From UBA5972 sp964600965 (GTDB taxonomy: Bacteria > Pseudomonadota > Alphaproteobacteria > Rhodobacterales > Rhodobacteraceae): 64,000 bases of DNA. Shown here piece by piece: positions 8,648-16,519 of the stretch (its first letter is position 1; every line of letters begins with the position of its first letter). Below the pieces are notes generated by a model. It did not search any database, was not told where the DNA came from, and was given only the letters and a program-made list of their open reading frames with translations. Location of the stretch: positions 10,868-74,867 of the forward strand of contig CAZRLO010000002.1 in the NCBI GenBank assembly GCA_964600965.1. The letters run 5' to 3'. A program made the translations under genes and the position numbers.

Positions 8648-9757
8648 ATGGGACCGTTTCCGCATAACGCCGCCGCCGCGACGATCAGCGCCGACAATCC
8701 GGCTGGCACGGACGGCATGGAATTCGTGGAATTCTCGCATCCCGATCCCCGGGCCTTGCGGGATCTGTTCGCCCGGATGGGCTATGTGAAAACCGCCACC
8801 CACAGGACCCGGGCCATCGAATTGTGGCAGCAGGGCGATATCACCTATGTGGTGAATGCCGCGCCGGACACGATGGGCACCCGATTTGTTGCCGAACACG
8901 GCCCCTGCGCGCCATCGATGGCCTGGCGCGTGGTGGATGCCGATCATGCGTATCAACGCGCGGTGTCGCTGGGCGCCGAGCCTTATGACGCCGACGACAA
9001 GGTACTGAACGTCCCCGCCATTCGCGGTATCGGTGGCAGCCTGATCTATTTCGTCGATTCCTATGGGGCCAAGGGGTCACCCTATGCCGCCGAATACGAA
9101 TTCGTGGGTGCAGAAAGCGAAAAGCCTGAAGGGGTTGGTTTCTACTATCTCGACCACCTCACGCACAACGTCAAACGCGGCAACATGGACAAGTGGTTCG
9201 GGTTCTACGCGGACATCTTCAATTTCCGGGAGATCCGGTTTTTCGACATCAAGGGCAAGGCGACAGGGTTGACCTCGCGGGCTCTGACGTCGGCCTGTGG
9301 GCGTATCCGCATTCCGATCAACGAAAGCGCCGATGACAACAGCCAGATCGAGGAATACCTGCGCGAATATAACGGCGAAGGCATTCAGCATATCGCCGTC
9401 GGGTCGAACGACATCTATGCCGCGACAGATGCGATTGGCGAAAACGGGCTGGAATTCATGCCGCCGCCGCCGGCCATGTATTACAAGATGAGCCAAAATC
9501 GGGTTTCGGGCCATGAAGAGCCGATCGGGAAACTGGCGAAACACGGCATCCTGATCGATGGCGAGGGCGTGGTCGACGGCGGCGAAACCCGCATTCTGCT
9601 GCAGATCTTCTCGAAAACCGTGATCGGTCCGATCTTTTTCGAGTTCATCCAGCGCAAGGGTGACGACGGGTTCGGCGAGGGCAATTTCAAGGCGCTCTTT
9701 GAATCGATCGAACGCGACCAGATCGAACGCGGCGTCATTCCCGATACGGCTGCATGA
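8648..9757 (+). CDS. hppD: 4-hydroxyphenylpyruvate dioxygenase
   Basis: 369 residues, full length. The three iron ligands of the family are present: His170 (LDHLTHNV), His248 (IQHIAVGSND) and Glu332 (FFEFIQRKGDDGFGEGNF). The enzyme converts 4-hydroxyphenylpyruvate to homogentisate in tyrosine and phenylalanine degradation. A Rieske-type gene overlaps its stop codon by ATGA, and an Lrp-type regulator is divergent. Later pathway genes (hmgA, maiA, fahA) are not in the window. Confidence 0.94.
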   Translation: MGPFPHNAAAATISADNPAGTDGMEFVEFSHPDPRALRDLFARMGYVKTATHRTRAIELWQQGDITYVVNAAPDTMGTRFVAEHGPCAPSMAWRVVDADHAYQRAVSLGAEPYDADDKVLNVPAIRGIGGSLIYFVDSYGAKGSPYAAEYEFVGAESEKPEGVGFYYLDHLTHNVKRGNMDKWFGFYADIFNFREIRFFDIKGKATGLTSRALTSACGRIRIPINESADDNSQIEEYLREYNGEGIQHIAVGSNDIYAATDAIGENGLEFMPPPPAMYYKMSQNRVSGHEEPIGKLAKHGILIDGEGVVDGGETRILLQIFSKTVIGPIFFEFIQRKGDDGFGEGNFKALFESIERDQIERGVIPDTAA

Positions 9758-10110
9758 CGCTGGATTGGCGGGATTTCCCGGACGCACCCGATCCCGGCAC
9801 CATTTTGTGCGACCTTGACGCGGTCCCGGAATCCGGTGTTCTGGCAATAGACGCGGGCGGTTTTGGGGTGCTGGCGTTGTGGGCCGCCGGCGCGGTACGG
9901 GCCTATGTCAATGCGTGTCCGCACCAGTATTTGCCGCTGAACCACCGAAGCGATCGATTGCATACTGCCGATGGCGCGCATCTGGCGTGCACCAACCATG
10001 GTGCGGTCTTCCGTTCGCGGGACGGTGTGGGAACCGCAGGCGAGGGCTTGGGATGCGCGTTAAGCCCGATCCCGACAGAAATTCGCGACGGCGCGGTCTA
10101 CATCCGCTGA
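9754..10110 (+). CDS. Small Rieske [2Fe-2S] protein
   Basis: 118 residues. The Rieske ligands are Cys55-x-His57 (NACPHQYLPL) and Cys79-x-x-His82 (ACTNHGAVF). There is no membrane anchor or catalytic domain, so it resembles soluble Rieske ferredoxins. It overlaps hppD by the ATGA junction, which implies coupled translation. HppD itself needs no external reductant, so the protein may serve another enzyme, or keep the HppD iron reduced (inference). Nothing downstream continues the operon. Confidence 0.85.
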   Translation: MTLDWRDFPDAPDPGTILCDLDAVPESGVLAIDAGGFGVLALWAAGAVRAYVNACPHQYLPLNHRSDRLHTADGAHLACTNHGAVFRSRDGVGTAGEGLGCALSPIPTEIRDGAVYIR

Positions 10111-10285
10111 AACACCAGATGGCACGCGCCCGGGTCAAAACATCCGCAACACCATCAAACCGGGGCAAGAGGCCAGCGTGCAAGCATCGGCGAGCGCGCA
10201 CGGCTGCGCGCCATGGCAAACGGTCAGCGGAAAAACCAATTTTGTCATTGGTACAGGGCGATGCAAAAGTGACATCTGTCGTGCC

Positions 10286-10390
10286 GAAGGCACGCATTTC
10301 GCGTGAAAAATGCCACGCCGAAGGCACGCATTTCGCGTGAAAAAGGCCACGCTGAAGGCACGCATTTCGCGTGAAAAAGGCCACGCTGAA
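10286..10390. repeat. 34-bp tandem repeat, three units plus the start of a fourth, truncated by a gap
   Basis: Units begin with GAAGGCACGC at 10286, 10320, 10354 and 10388, exactly 34 bp apart, and differ by only a few bases. Each contains CACGC-ATTTC-GCGTG, and across units GCGTG-aaaaaggc-CACGC, so every arm can pair with either neighbour. The array runs directly into the 100-N gap, so the true copy number is unknown. There are no variable spacers. Confidence 0.9.
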
Positions 10391-10490
10391 NNNNNNNNNN
10401 NNNNNNNNNNNNNNNNNNNNNNNNNNNNNNNNNNNNNNNNNNNNNNNNNNNNNNNNNNNNNNNNNNNNNNNNNNNNNNNNNNNNNNNNNN
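10391..10490. other. Assembly gap (100 N)
   Basis: A run of exactly 100 N follows directly on the 34-bp tandem repeat. The gap is probably a collapsed repeat, and the length is likely a placeholder. Confidence 0.98.
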
Positions 10491-10576
10491 TGATTGATGG
10501 TTGATACTGGTGTTCCGGTCGTTGCCCTCCAAAGTACCGACCGCCCAAAACAAACCGGTCGCGGTGCCTCGCGCGG

Positions 10577-10720
10577 CCCAAACTCTTGCAAGAGTTTGGG
10601 CCAGAGTTTTGCGAAAACTCTGGCTGCCACCCGGGCGGCTTATGTGGCGAAAAACAAACTTTCCGGAAAGTTTGGGCCAGAGTTTTAAAAACTCTGGCCA
10701 AGGCTTTTTCAAAAGCCTTG
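10577..10720. repeat. Cluster of five perfect palindromes
   Basis: Five inverted repeats lie in 144 bp. 10577-10600 has arms CCCAAACTCTTG with no spacer. 10601-10623 has arms CCAGAGTTTT around GCG. 10655-10674 has arms CAAACTTTCC with no spacer. 10677-10697 has arms CCAGAGTTTT around A. 10699-10720 has arms CAAGGCTTTT around TC. All arms are perfect, and the second and fourth share the same arm. The last ends 3 bp from the LysR stop codon, so at least one may act as its terminator; why there are five is unclear. Confidence 0.92.
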
Positions 10721-10722
10721 CT

Positions 10723-11646
10723 TCACCTTTTGCTGGGCGCCTGGTCCGTTATTGCAACCAGTCCCAGTCTGGCGGCGCGTTTCGGAATTGATGCCCTGAT
10801 GTGGGCCGCGAAGGCCGTTGCGACCGGGCTGGCGGCGGGGCCTTGCCGCGTGATCAGTCCGACGATCCGTTCGGCCCCGCGAAAATCGACATCCCGCGCG
10901 GCGACCCCTTCGGGCAGTCGCGAAGTTGCCAGCGCGGGCAACAGGGTGACCCCCATGCCGGTCGCCACCAGTGCCAGCAGCGAGCTGACATTGCGCACGA
11001 CCAGCTTGGCCTCGAAATACTGCTGGCGCAGTTCGGGCAGATCGATACGGTCGGCGGCCTCGTTGCGGATGAACCGCTCGGCGCGAAGGTCTTTCCATGT
11101 CAGCGCGCGACTGAAATCGCCCAGGGCCGAATTTGCCTCGAATACTACCCGGAAACGGTCGGCGAACAGCGGCGTGAATTCGACGCGCGCGGCATTGGCT
11201 GGCATGCCGGCAATGCCAAGCTCGCATTGTCCCGCATCCACCAAAGCGGCGACGGCGCGGCTGTCGGCGTCCAGCATTTCGACGTCGACCCCCGGTCGGT
11301 TGGCCAGAAATTCCGGCAGGATGTCGGGAATCAGGTTGGTTGCGACCGACGGCACCATTGCGACCGACAAGCGGCCGATCGCATTGTCGGCGAAGGCCCG
11401 GATACCGCGGACCGCGCCGTCGTAGCCGGCGATTTGCGTGCGGCCTACCTCCCGCGTGTATTGCCCGAGCGCTGTCAACACATTCTTGCGGTCGGTTTCA
11501 AACAACGCGCCGCCGATTTCGGTTTCCAACGCCTTGAGCGCCATGGAAACCGCCGAAGGCGTCCGTCCGAGAACCGCCGCCGCACCGGCGATATTGCCCG
11601 CATTGGCCACGGTGACGAAAGTGCGCAGGTTCTCCAGCTTCAACAT
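10723..11646 (-). CDS. LysR family transcriptional regulator
   Basis: 307 residues. The N-terminal winged helix-turn-helix (LENLRTFVTVANAGNIAGAA...TPSAVSMALKALE, residues 4-45) is followed by a substrate-binding effector domain (about 90-295). It is divergent from a five-gene catabolic-looking operon, and a perfect 19-bp palindrome of LysR type lies just upstream of its start. It very likely controls that operon; the inducer is unknown. Confidence 0.88.
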   Translation of the reverse strand: MLKLENLRTFVTVANAGNIAGAAAVLGRTPSAVSMALKALETEIGGALFETDRKNVLTALGQYTREVGRTQIAGYDGAVRGIRAFADNAIGRLSVAMVPSVATNLIPDILPEFLANRPGVDVEMLDADSRAVAALVDAGQCELGIAGMPANAARVEFTPLFADRFRVVFEANSALGDFSRALTWKDLRAERFIRNEAADRIDLPELRQQYFEAKLVVRNVSSLLALVATGMGVTLLPALATSRLPEGVAARDVDFRGAERIVGLITRQGPAASPVATAFAAHIRASIPKRAARLGLVAITDQAPSKR

Positions 11647-11655
11647 TGCGACATT

Positions 11656-11674
11656 ATTTCAATTAAATTGAAAT
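11656..11674. promoter_or_regulatory. Perfect palindromic operator for the divergent LysR regulator
   Basis: Arms ATTTCAATT and AATTGAAAT around a central A, perfectly symmetrical. The site contains the T-N11-A core typical of LysR-type binding sites and stands out as AT-rich in GC-rich DNA. It lies 10 bp upstream of the LysR start and 71 bp upstream of the aldehyde dehydrogenase start, as expected for an autoregulatory and activation site. Confidence 0.75.
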
Positions 11675-11745
11675 ATGCAACAGAAATATGCGTTTGATTT
11701 AACCTGGGCAGGCGTTGCACAGTGGCACGACCAGCGGAGGGAAAA

Positions 11746-13197
11746 ATGGCGACGGAATTCAAAAACTTGATCGACGGTGATTGGACGGCAGGCGCGGCCA
11801 CCGTCGAAAACATCAACCCCAGCGACGTGAGCGATGTGATCGGCGCATTTGCGCAGGCGGACGCTGCGCAATTGGACGACGCGGTGGCGGCGGGGCGGTC
11901 CGCGCAAAGGCTCTGGGGTGCAACCGGGCTGGAGGCGCGGCAAGCTGCGCTGGATTTCGTCGGGCAGGAACTGATGGCGCGGGCCGACGAATTGGGCACC
12001 CTGCTCAGCCGTGAAGAGGGCAAGCCTCGGGCCGAAGGCAAGGGCGAGGTTTATCGCGCCGGGCAGTTTTTCACCTATTACGCCGCCGAGGTGCTGCGCC
12101 AGCTTGGCGAAAATGCCGACAGCGTCCGCCCGGACATCGAGATCGACATCCGCCGCGAACCGATGGGCGTGATCGCGGTGATTTCCCCGTGGAACTTTCC
12201 GACCGCGACCGCCGCGTGGAAAATCGCTCCTGCGCTGGCCTATGGCAACGCGGTGATCTGGAAACCCGCCAATCAGACCCCGGCTTCGGCCCATGCGCTC
12301 GCCGAAATCCTCTCGCGCGCCGGAATGCCTGCGGGGACTTTTCAGTTGCTGATGGGATCGGGGGGCAAGATCGGCAACGCGCTGTCAGGACATCCCGGCA
12401 TTTCCGGGGTGACCTTCACCGGGTCGCTGGGCGTCGGAAAACAGGTGGCGGCGGCGGCTTCGGCGAATCTCACGAAATATCAGCTCGAACTGGGGTCGAA
12501 AAACGCGTTGCTGGTCATGGATGATTGCGACCTCGATCTTGCGGTGGCGGGGGCGGTTGCGGGCGGTTACTCGGGCACCGGGCAGAAATGCACGGCAAGT
12601 TCGCGCCTGCTGGTCCACAAATCGGTGCACGACACGTTTGTCGCCAGGCTGATGACCGCGCTCGAGGCAATCAAGATCGGCCACGCTTTGCACGAAGGCA
12701 CCCAAATGGGCCCGGTCGTCAGCGCGGGGCAGCTTGACGAAAATCTTGGCTGGATCGCGAAAGCCCGCAAGGATGGCGCGGAAATCGCCACCGGCGGCGA
12801 AAGGCTGACGCTGGAACACGAGGGTCATTACATGTCGCCGGGCCTTCTGGTTGGCACGACCAACGACATGGCGCTCAACCGCGAGGAAATGTTTGCACCC
12901 GTTGCCGCCGTGCAAAAGATCGACAGCTACGAACAGGGTCTGGCGATTGCGAATGATACCGAATTCGGGCTGGTTGGCGGCATCTTCACGAACTCGCTCG
13001 CGCGCGCCACCCATTTCCGCCGCAACATCGAAACCGGCTGTGTGACCGTGAACCTGCCGACGGCTGGCACGGATTACCACGTGCCGTTCGGCGGGCGGAA
13101 AAATTCCAGTTCCGGGCCACGCGAACAGGGTCGCTCGGCGGCGGAATTCTACACGCAGGTCAAAACCGCCTATATTCGCGCCGGAGACCCGGAATGA
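11746..13197 (+). CDS. NAD(P)-dependent aldehyde dehydrogenase, semialdehyde dehydrogenase-like
   Basis: 483 residues from the ATG at 11746, which has a GGAGGG ribosome site 5-6 bp upstream; the open frame from 11722 lacks one. Catalytic residues are in place: the Asn of SPWNFPT, Glu248 (LELGSKN) and the nucleophile Cys282 (GQKCTASS). Sequence character is near succinate or alpha-ketoglutarate semialdehyde dehydrogenases. The Ldh-family reductase at the end of the operon fits an amino- or hydroxy-acid breakdown route (proline-like substrate, inference). It ends overlapping the next gene by ATGA. Confidence 0.85.
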   Translation: MATEFKNLIDGDWTAGAATVENINPSDVSDVIGAFAQADAAQLDDAVAAGRSAQRLWGATGLEARQAALDFVGQELMARADELGTLLSREEGKPRAEGKGEVYRAGQFFTYYAAEVLRQLGENADSVRPDIEIDIRREPMGVIAVISPWNFPTATAAWKIAPALAYGNAVIWKPANQTPASAHALAEILSRAGMPAGTFQLLMGSGGKIGNALSGHPGISGVTFTGSLGVGKQVAAAASANLTKYQLELGSKNALLVMDDCDLDLAVAGAVAGGYSGTGQKCTASSRLLVHKSVHDTFVARLMTALEAIKIGHALHEGTQMGPVVSAGQLDENLGWIAKARKDGAEIATGGERLTLEHEGHYMSPGLLVGTTNDMALNREEMFAPVAAVQKIDSYEQGLAIANDTEFGLVGGIFTNSLARATHFRRNIETGCVTVNLPTAGTDYHVPFGGRKNSSSGPREQGRSAAEFYTQVKTAYIRAGDPE

Positions 13198-14177
13198 AAC
13201 CGCCGCGCATCGACAATCTGCAATACGCCAACTGGTCGGAAAAGATTTTCCGCCAGATGCGTGAAGGCGGCGTCGATGCGGTACATATCACCATCGCCTA
13301 TCACGAGAATTTTCGCGAAACCGTGCTGAACGTGGAAATGTTCAACCGGTATTTCGAGCAGTACCCCGACCTGATTTTCCACGGCAAATCGGCCAGCGAT
13401 GTGCGCTGCGCTCAGGAAACCGGGCGAACGGCGATCTTCTTTGGCTTTCAGAACCCCAGCCCCATCGAGGACGATATCGGGCTGGTCGAGGTCTGGCACG
13501 GCCTTGGCGCACGGTTCATGCAATTGACCTATAACAACCAGTCGCTGCTGGCGACCGGGTGCTATGAGGCCGAGGATAACGGCGTCACCCGCATGGGCCG
13601 CGAGGTGATCCGCGAGATGAACCGCGTCGGAATGGTGATCGACATGAGCCATTCGGCGGATCGCTCGACGTTGGAGGCGATGGAGATTTCCGAACGCCCC
13701 ATCGCCATCACCCATGCCAACCCGAAATTCTGGCACCCCGCCCTGAGGAACAAGTCCGACGAAGTGCTGAAAGCGCTGGGTGAAAGCGGCGGGATGCTGG
13801 GCTTTTCGCTGTATCCGCACCATCTGAAAGATGGCAGCGATTGCACGGTGGACAGCTTTGCCGAGGCCATCGCCCGCACCGCCGACCTGATGGGGGCGCA
13901 AAACCTCGGAATCGGCACCGATCTGTGTCAGGACCAACCTGACAGCATCGTCACCTGGATGCGCAACGGACGCTGGACCAAGACGCTGGATTACGGCGAG
14001 GGTTCGGCCGGCAATGCCGGATTCCCCGACCAACCCGACTGGTTTCGCGACAACCGCGACTTTGGCAATATCGAATCCGCGCTAAGCCGCGCCGGGTTTG
14101 GTGACGACGAGGTTGCGGCCATCATGGGTGGCAACTGGCTGCGGTTTTACGAAACGTCCTTTGAGCCCAAACCATGA
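13194..14177 (+). CDS. M19 (membrane dipeptidase) family protein with altered metal site
   Basis: 327 residues of the renal dipeptidase TIM-barrel family. His153 (VIDMSHS) and His174 (AITHANP) are 21 residues apart, as the zinc ligands His198 and His219 are in human dipeptidase 1. The N-terminal His-x-Asp ligand motif is replaced (DNLQYANW, Leu9 and Tyr11). The bridging Glu of the usual VEGxHxI is Gln86 (GFQNPSPI). A canonical two-zinc dipeptidase is therefore unlikely. There is no signal peptide, so it is cytoplasmic. It overlaps both neighbours by ATGA within the operon. The substrate is unknown. Confidence 0.8.
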   Translation: MKPPRIDNLQYANWSEKIFRQMREGGVDAVHITIAYHENFRETVLNVEMFNRYFEQYPDLIFHGKSASDVRCAQETGRTAIFFGFQNPSPIEDDIGLVEVWHGLGARFMQLTYNNQSLLATGCYEAEDNGVTRMGREVIREMNRVGMVIDMSHSADRSTLEAMEISERPIAITHANPKFWHPALRNKSDEVLKALGESGGMLGFSLYPHHLKDGSDCTVDSFAEAIARTADLMGAQNLGIGTDLCQDQPDSIVTWMRNGRWTKTLDYGEGSAGNAGFPDQPDWFRDNRDFGNIESALSRAGFGDDEVAAIMGGNWLRFYETSFEPKP

Positions 14178-15874
14178 CGCCTGCCGAAGAACCCGGAACC
14201 GGAAAACGCGCGAAAGGCGCGTTGCGTCCGCCGGAAACCGTCATGCGACTTTCCCGCATGGGCGCGTCGTTCCCCACCCGGTTGAGCTTCATGCGCAGCC
14301 TGATCCGGCGGTTGAACCGGGAAAAGGCGCAGGTCAGACGCGCGGTCTGGGAAATGGACGAAAACGGCTATGGGCACGCCGTCTATTCGGTCGATCTGGG
14401 TGGCGATACCTATTCGCTGATTGCGTTTTCGCAGGCGCTTGCCGATGCCGACCGCAGCGACCGGGTGATTGCCGAGGCCTGGGATGCCGCCTTTGCGCTC
14501 TATGACGGGGTGCCCGACGCGGCGGAAATCGCGCGGATCGGGGCCAATGTCCCGAAACAGGAGGCAGGCCGCTACGAGGCCAGCGAATTGTCGATTTCGC
14601 GGGCCAACAAATCGGTCCGGTTTTTCGGGCACGTCGTCGACTGCCTGTCACACGGCCGCCAGCCGGACCCCGATCTGGTGGCCAGCGTCGGTTACCTGAT
14701 GCGCACCACGGCCGTTTATGGCAACGGCAAGTTCGGCTTCGCCGACCGGGCGCGGATCGCACAGCGCCCGGCGATGCGTGGGTCGTTTCAGGTGGAATTG
14801 CTGAATGTTTGGCTGATCCGGGGCTTTACGCTTGATCTGGTCGAACACGTTGCGCGCGCGCGTGATCCGCGAAAATTCGTGCCGCTGAAACACGAAACCC
14901 GGCGGGCGCTGGGGATCGGCAATTCGACCGGTCTGGGCATGGCGCCGTTTCTGGTCAATCATCCGCTCTTGCTGAACAACTGGGCAGTGGTGCGCGAAAC
15001 CGCGCTGGCGCGGGTCTGCGACGTGGCGCGCGTCGATCCGGCCATGATCGCGCGGATCACCGAATTGATGGCGCGGGTCGCCCGGCATCTGGAACAGTGG
15101 AATGTCGCGGATGCGCGCCAGATGACCCGGATCGAGGTGCTCAGACGCGAATGGCCCAAAGTGCAGGCCATGGCAACGCCGGAATGGTTGGGCGGCGACC
15201 GGCCCTGGGCGCGGCTGGTCGCGGCGGGCGCGCCTTTCAGCGAAGAGTGTCAGGAACTGATCGTCGCGCTGGTGCTGGAACCCCACGGCGATCTGATCGA
15301 CGATCTGGCGGCCGGGCAGGCCAGCGAGCCGGGACCGGTGCTTGACCCGGCGATGACATTGGGATTTCTGGCGGCGATCATCGCGCAGAATTTCGACTGG
15401 GCAATCGCGGTCGATTTTACCGAACCCGCCGCGACCGCGCGTTTCTGGTACGTGTCGGAGACCAAGCTGGAACCCCGGTTCGGCAACCGGTTCGACGAAG
15501 ACGGTGCCGACCGGGAATCGCCTCTTGATATCGCGCGACAGGTTCGCGCGCTTGCCAGTGACCTTGAATCCTGCAACGGCGGTCAATCGGTGGCGGAATT
15601 CCTGCTGGGCCATCCTGAACACCGCCACGCCGCGCGGCGCATTCAGGCATCGGTCGCGCATCCCTACAGCGAAATCCGCGACAACCTGATCGCTGCTGAC
15701 TGCCTGCCGATCGACATGCTGAGGTTCAAGCTGGCGCAGTTCGGGGCGTCGAAATTCGACCCGAAATCCGAACTCTGGACCCGGATCAACATGTATCAGG
15801 GCGCCCCGGTGTTCGATGATATCGACGCGGAAGATGCCGACGACTGGTGGCTGCCCGTGCTGGAGGTGAACTGA
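14174..15874 (+). CDS. Conserved protein of unknown function, 566 aa
   Basis: I do not recognise a named domain. It is a soluble protein without a signal peptide, rich in Arg, Asp, Trp and Ala. A glycine-rich stretch, GIGNSTGLGMAPFLVNHP, sits near residue 255, and several Trp/Tyr-rich segments occur in the first 200 residues. It starts by ATGA overlap with the M19-like gene and ends by TGATG overlap with the DUF3726-like gene, so it is translated with them and probably acts in the same pathway, perhaps as a large subunit with the next protein (inference). Codon use and GC content match the neighbours. Confidence 0.75.
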   Translation: MTPAEEPGTGKRAKGALRPPETVMRLSRMGASFPTRLSFMRSLIRRLNREKAQVRRAVWEMDENGYGHAVYSVDLGGDTYSLIAFSQALADADRSDRVIAEAWDAAFALYDGVPDAAEIARIGANVPKQEAGRYEASELSISRANKSVRFFGHVVDCLSHGRQPDPDLVASVGYLMRTTAVYGNGKFGFADRARIAQRPAMRGSFQVELLNVWLIRGFTLDLVEHVARARDPRKFVPLKHETRRALGIGNSTGLGMAPFLVNHPLLLNNWAVVRETALARVCDVARVDPAMIARITELMARVARHLEQWNVADARQMTRIEVLRREWPKVQAMATPEWLGGDRPWARLVAAGAPFSEECQELIVALVLEPHGDLIDDLAAGQASEPGPVLDPAMTLGFLAAIIAQNFDWAIAVDFTEPAATARFWYVSETKLEPRFGNRFDEDGADRESPLDIARQVRALASDLESCNGGQSVAEFLLGHPEHRHAARRIQASVAHPYSEIRDNLIAADCLPIDMLRFKLAQFGASKFDPKSELWTRINMYQGAPVFDDIDAEDADDWWLPVLEVN

Positions 15875-16500
15875 TGCGCTGTTCGCTGAACGAGATCGAA
15901 ATGACCCTGCGCAAGGCCGGGCGGGGCGCTGGATTTCCGTTCGGGTTGGCCGAGGATGTCGCCGCCGCCGCCGCGTGGCTGTGTGCGAACGACCGGGACG
16001 GCACCGGCGCCGCCCTGGCAGCGCTGGCTGCAGGCTACAGGCCGCGCCCGGAATGCACCTTTGCCCGAAATGCGATCACGTTTGCGGCGACGCCGGTTGC
16101 CAGCGTGGGGCCTTCGGTCGTCGACCTGCTGATTGCCGGGGGTGGGCGCACGAAGGTTCGGGTGTCTGACATCGACGCGCCCTTGCTGCTGGTCGGGCTG
16201 GCGGGCAGTACTGCGGTTGCGTCTCTGGCCGATATGCGACTGGAATTCGACGGTGGGCAGGCGGTTGAAATCAGCGCGGCGGGCGGAATAAAGGGGTCGA
16301 CCGACGACCTTTCGGCGGCGGCAACCCTGGGCTGCAACATGCGCGAAGGGGTGCGCGACCGTCCGGTGGTGCCCATCGGCGGAGTCGAAGTGAACAAAGC
16401 AATCTGGGCGGAAATCACGGCGCTGGCGCGGAAAACCTATGTGCCGGAAAGCGCGACCTCGCTGCAGGGCGCGGGCGCGGGCCTGACCGACAACGACTGA
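15874..16500 (+). CDS. DUF3726-like protein
   Basis: 208 residues from the ATG at 15874, which overlaps the preceding stop (TGATG). The start MRCSLNEIEMTLRKAGRGAGFPFGLAED resembles the DUF3726 family as I remember it; a profile search should confirm this. No catalytic motif is evident. The operon position between the 566-aa protein and the Ldh-family gene suggests a shared catabolic job. Biochemical function is unknown. Confidence 0.65.
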   Translation: MRCSLNEIEMTLRKAGRGAGFPFGLAEDVAAAAAWLCANDRDGTGAALAALAAGYRPRPECTFARNAITFAATPVASVGPSVVDLLIAGGGRTKVRVSDIDAPLLLVGLAGSTAVASLADMRLEFDGGQAVEISAAGGIKGSTDDLSAAATLGCNMREGVRDRPVVPIGGVEVNKAIWAEITALARKTYVPESATSLQGAGAGLTDND

Positions 16501-16519
16501 ACAAACGGGGCGGACGGAC

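Larger units (their letters stand above)
10111..10722. other. 612-bp intergenic region with tandem repeat, assembly gap and palindromes
   Basis: No credible gene. It begins with about 170 bp without recognisable features. It then holds a 34-bp tandem repeat (from 10286) running into a 100-N gap (10391-10490), about 85 bp of plain sequence, and a cluster of five perfect palindromes (10577-10720) ending 3 bp before the LysR stop. Confidence 0.8.

Noticed and set aside
10286..10390. CRISPR array
   Set aside because: The 34-bp units are directly adjacent and nearly identical, with no unique spacers, and there are no cas genes nearby.
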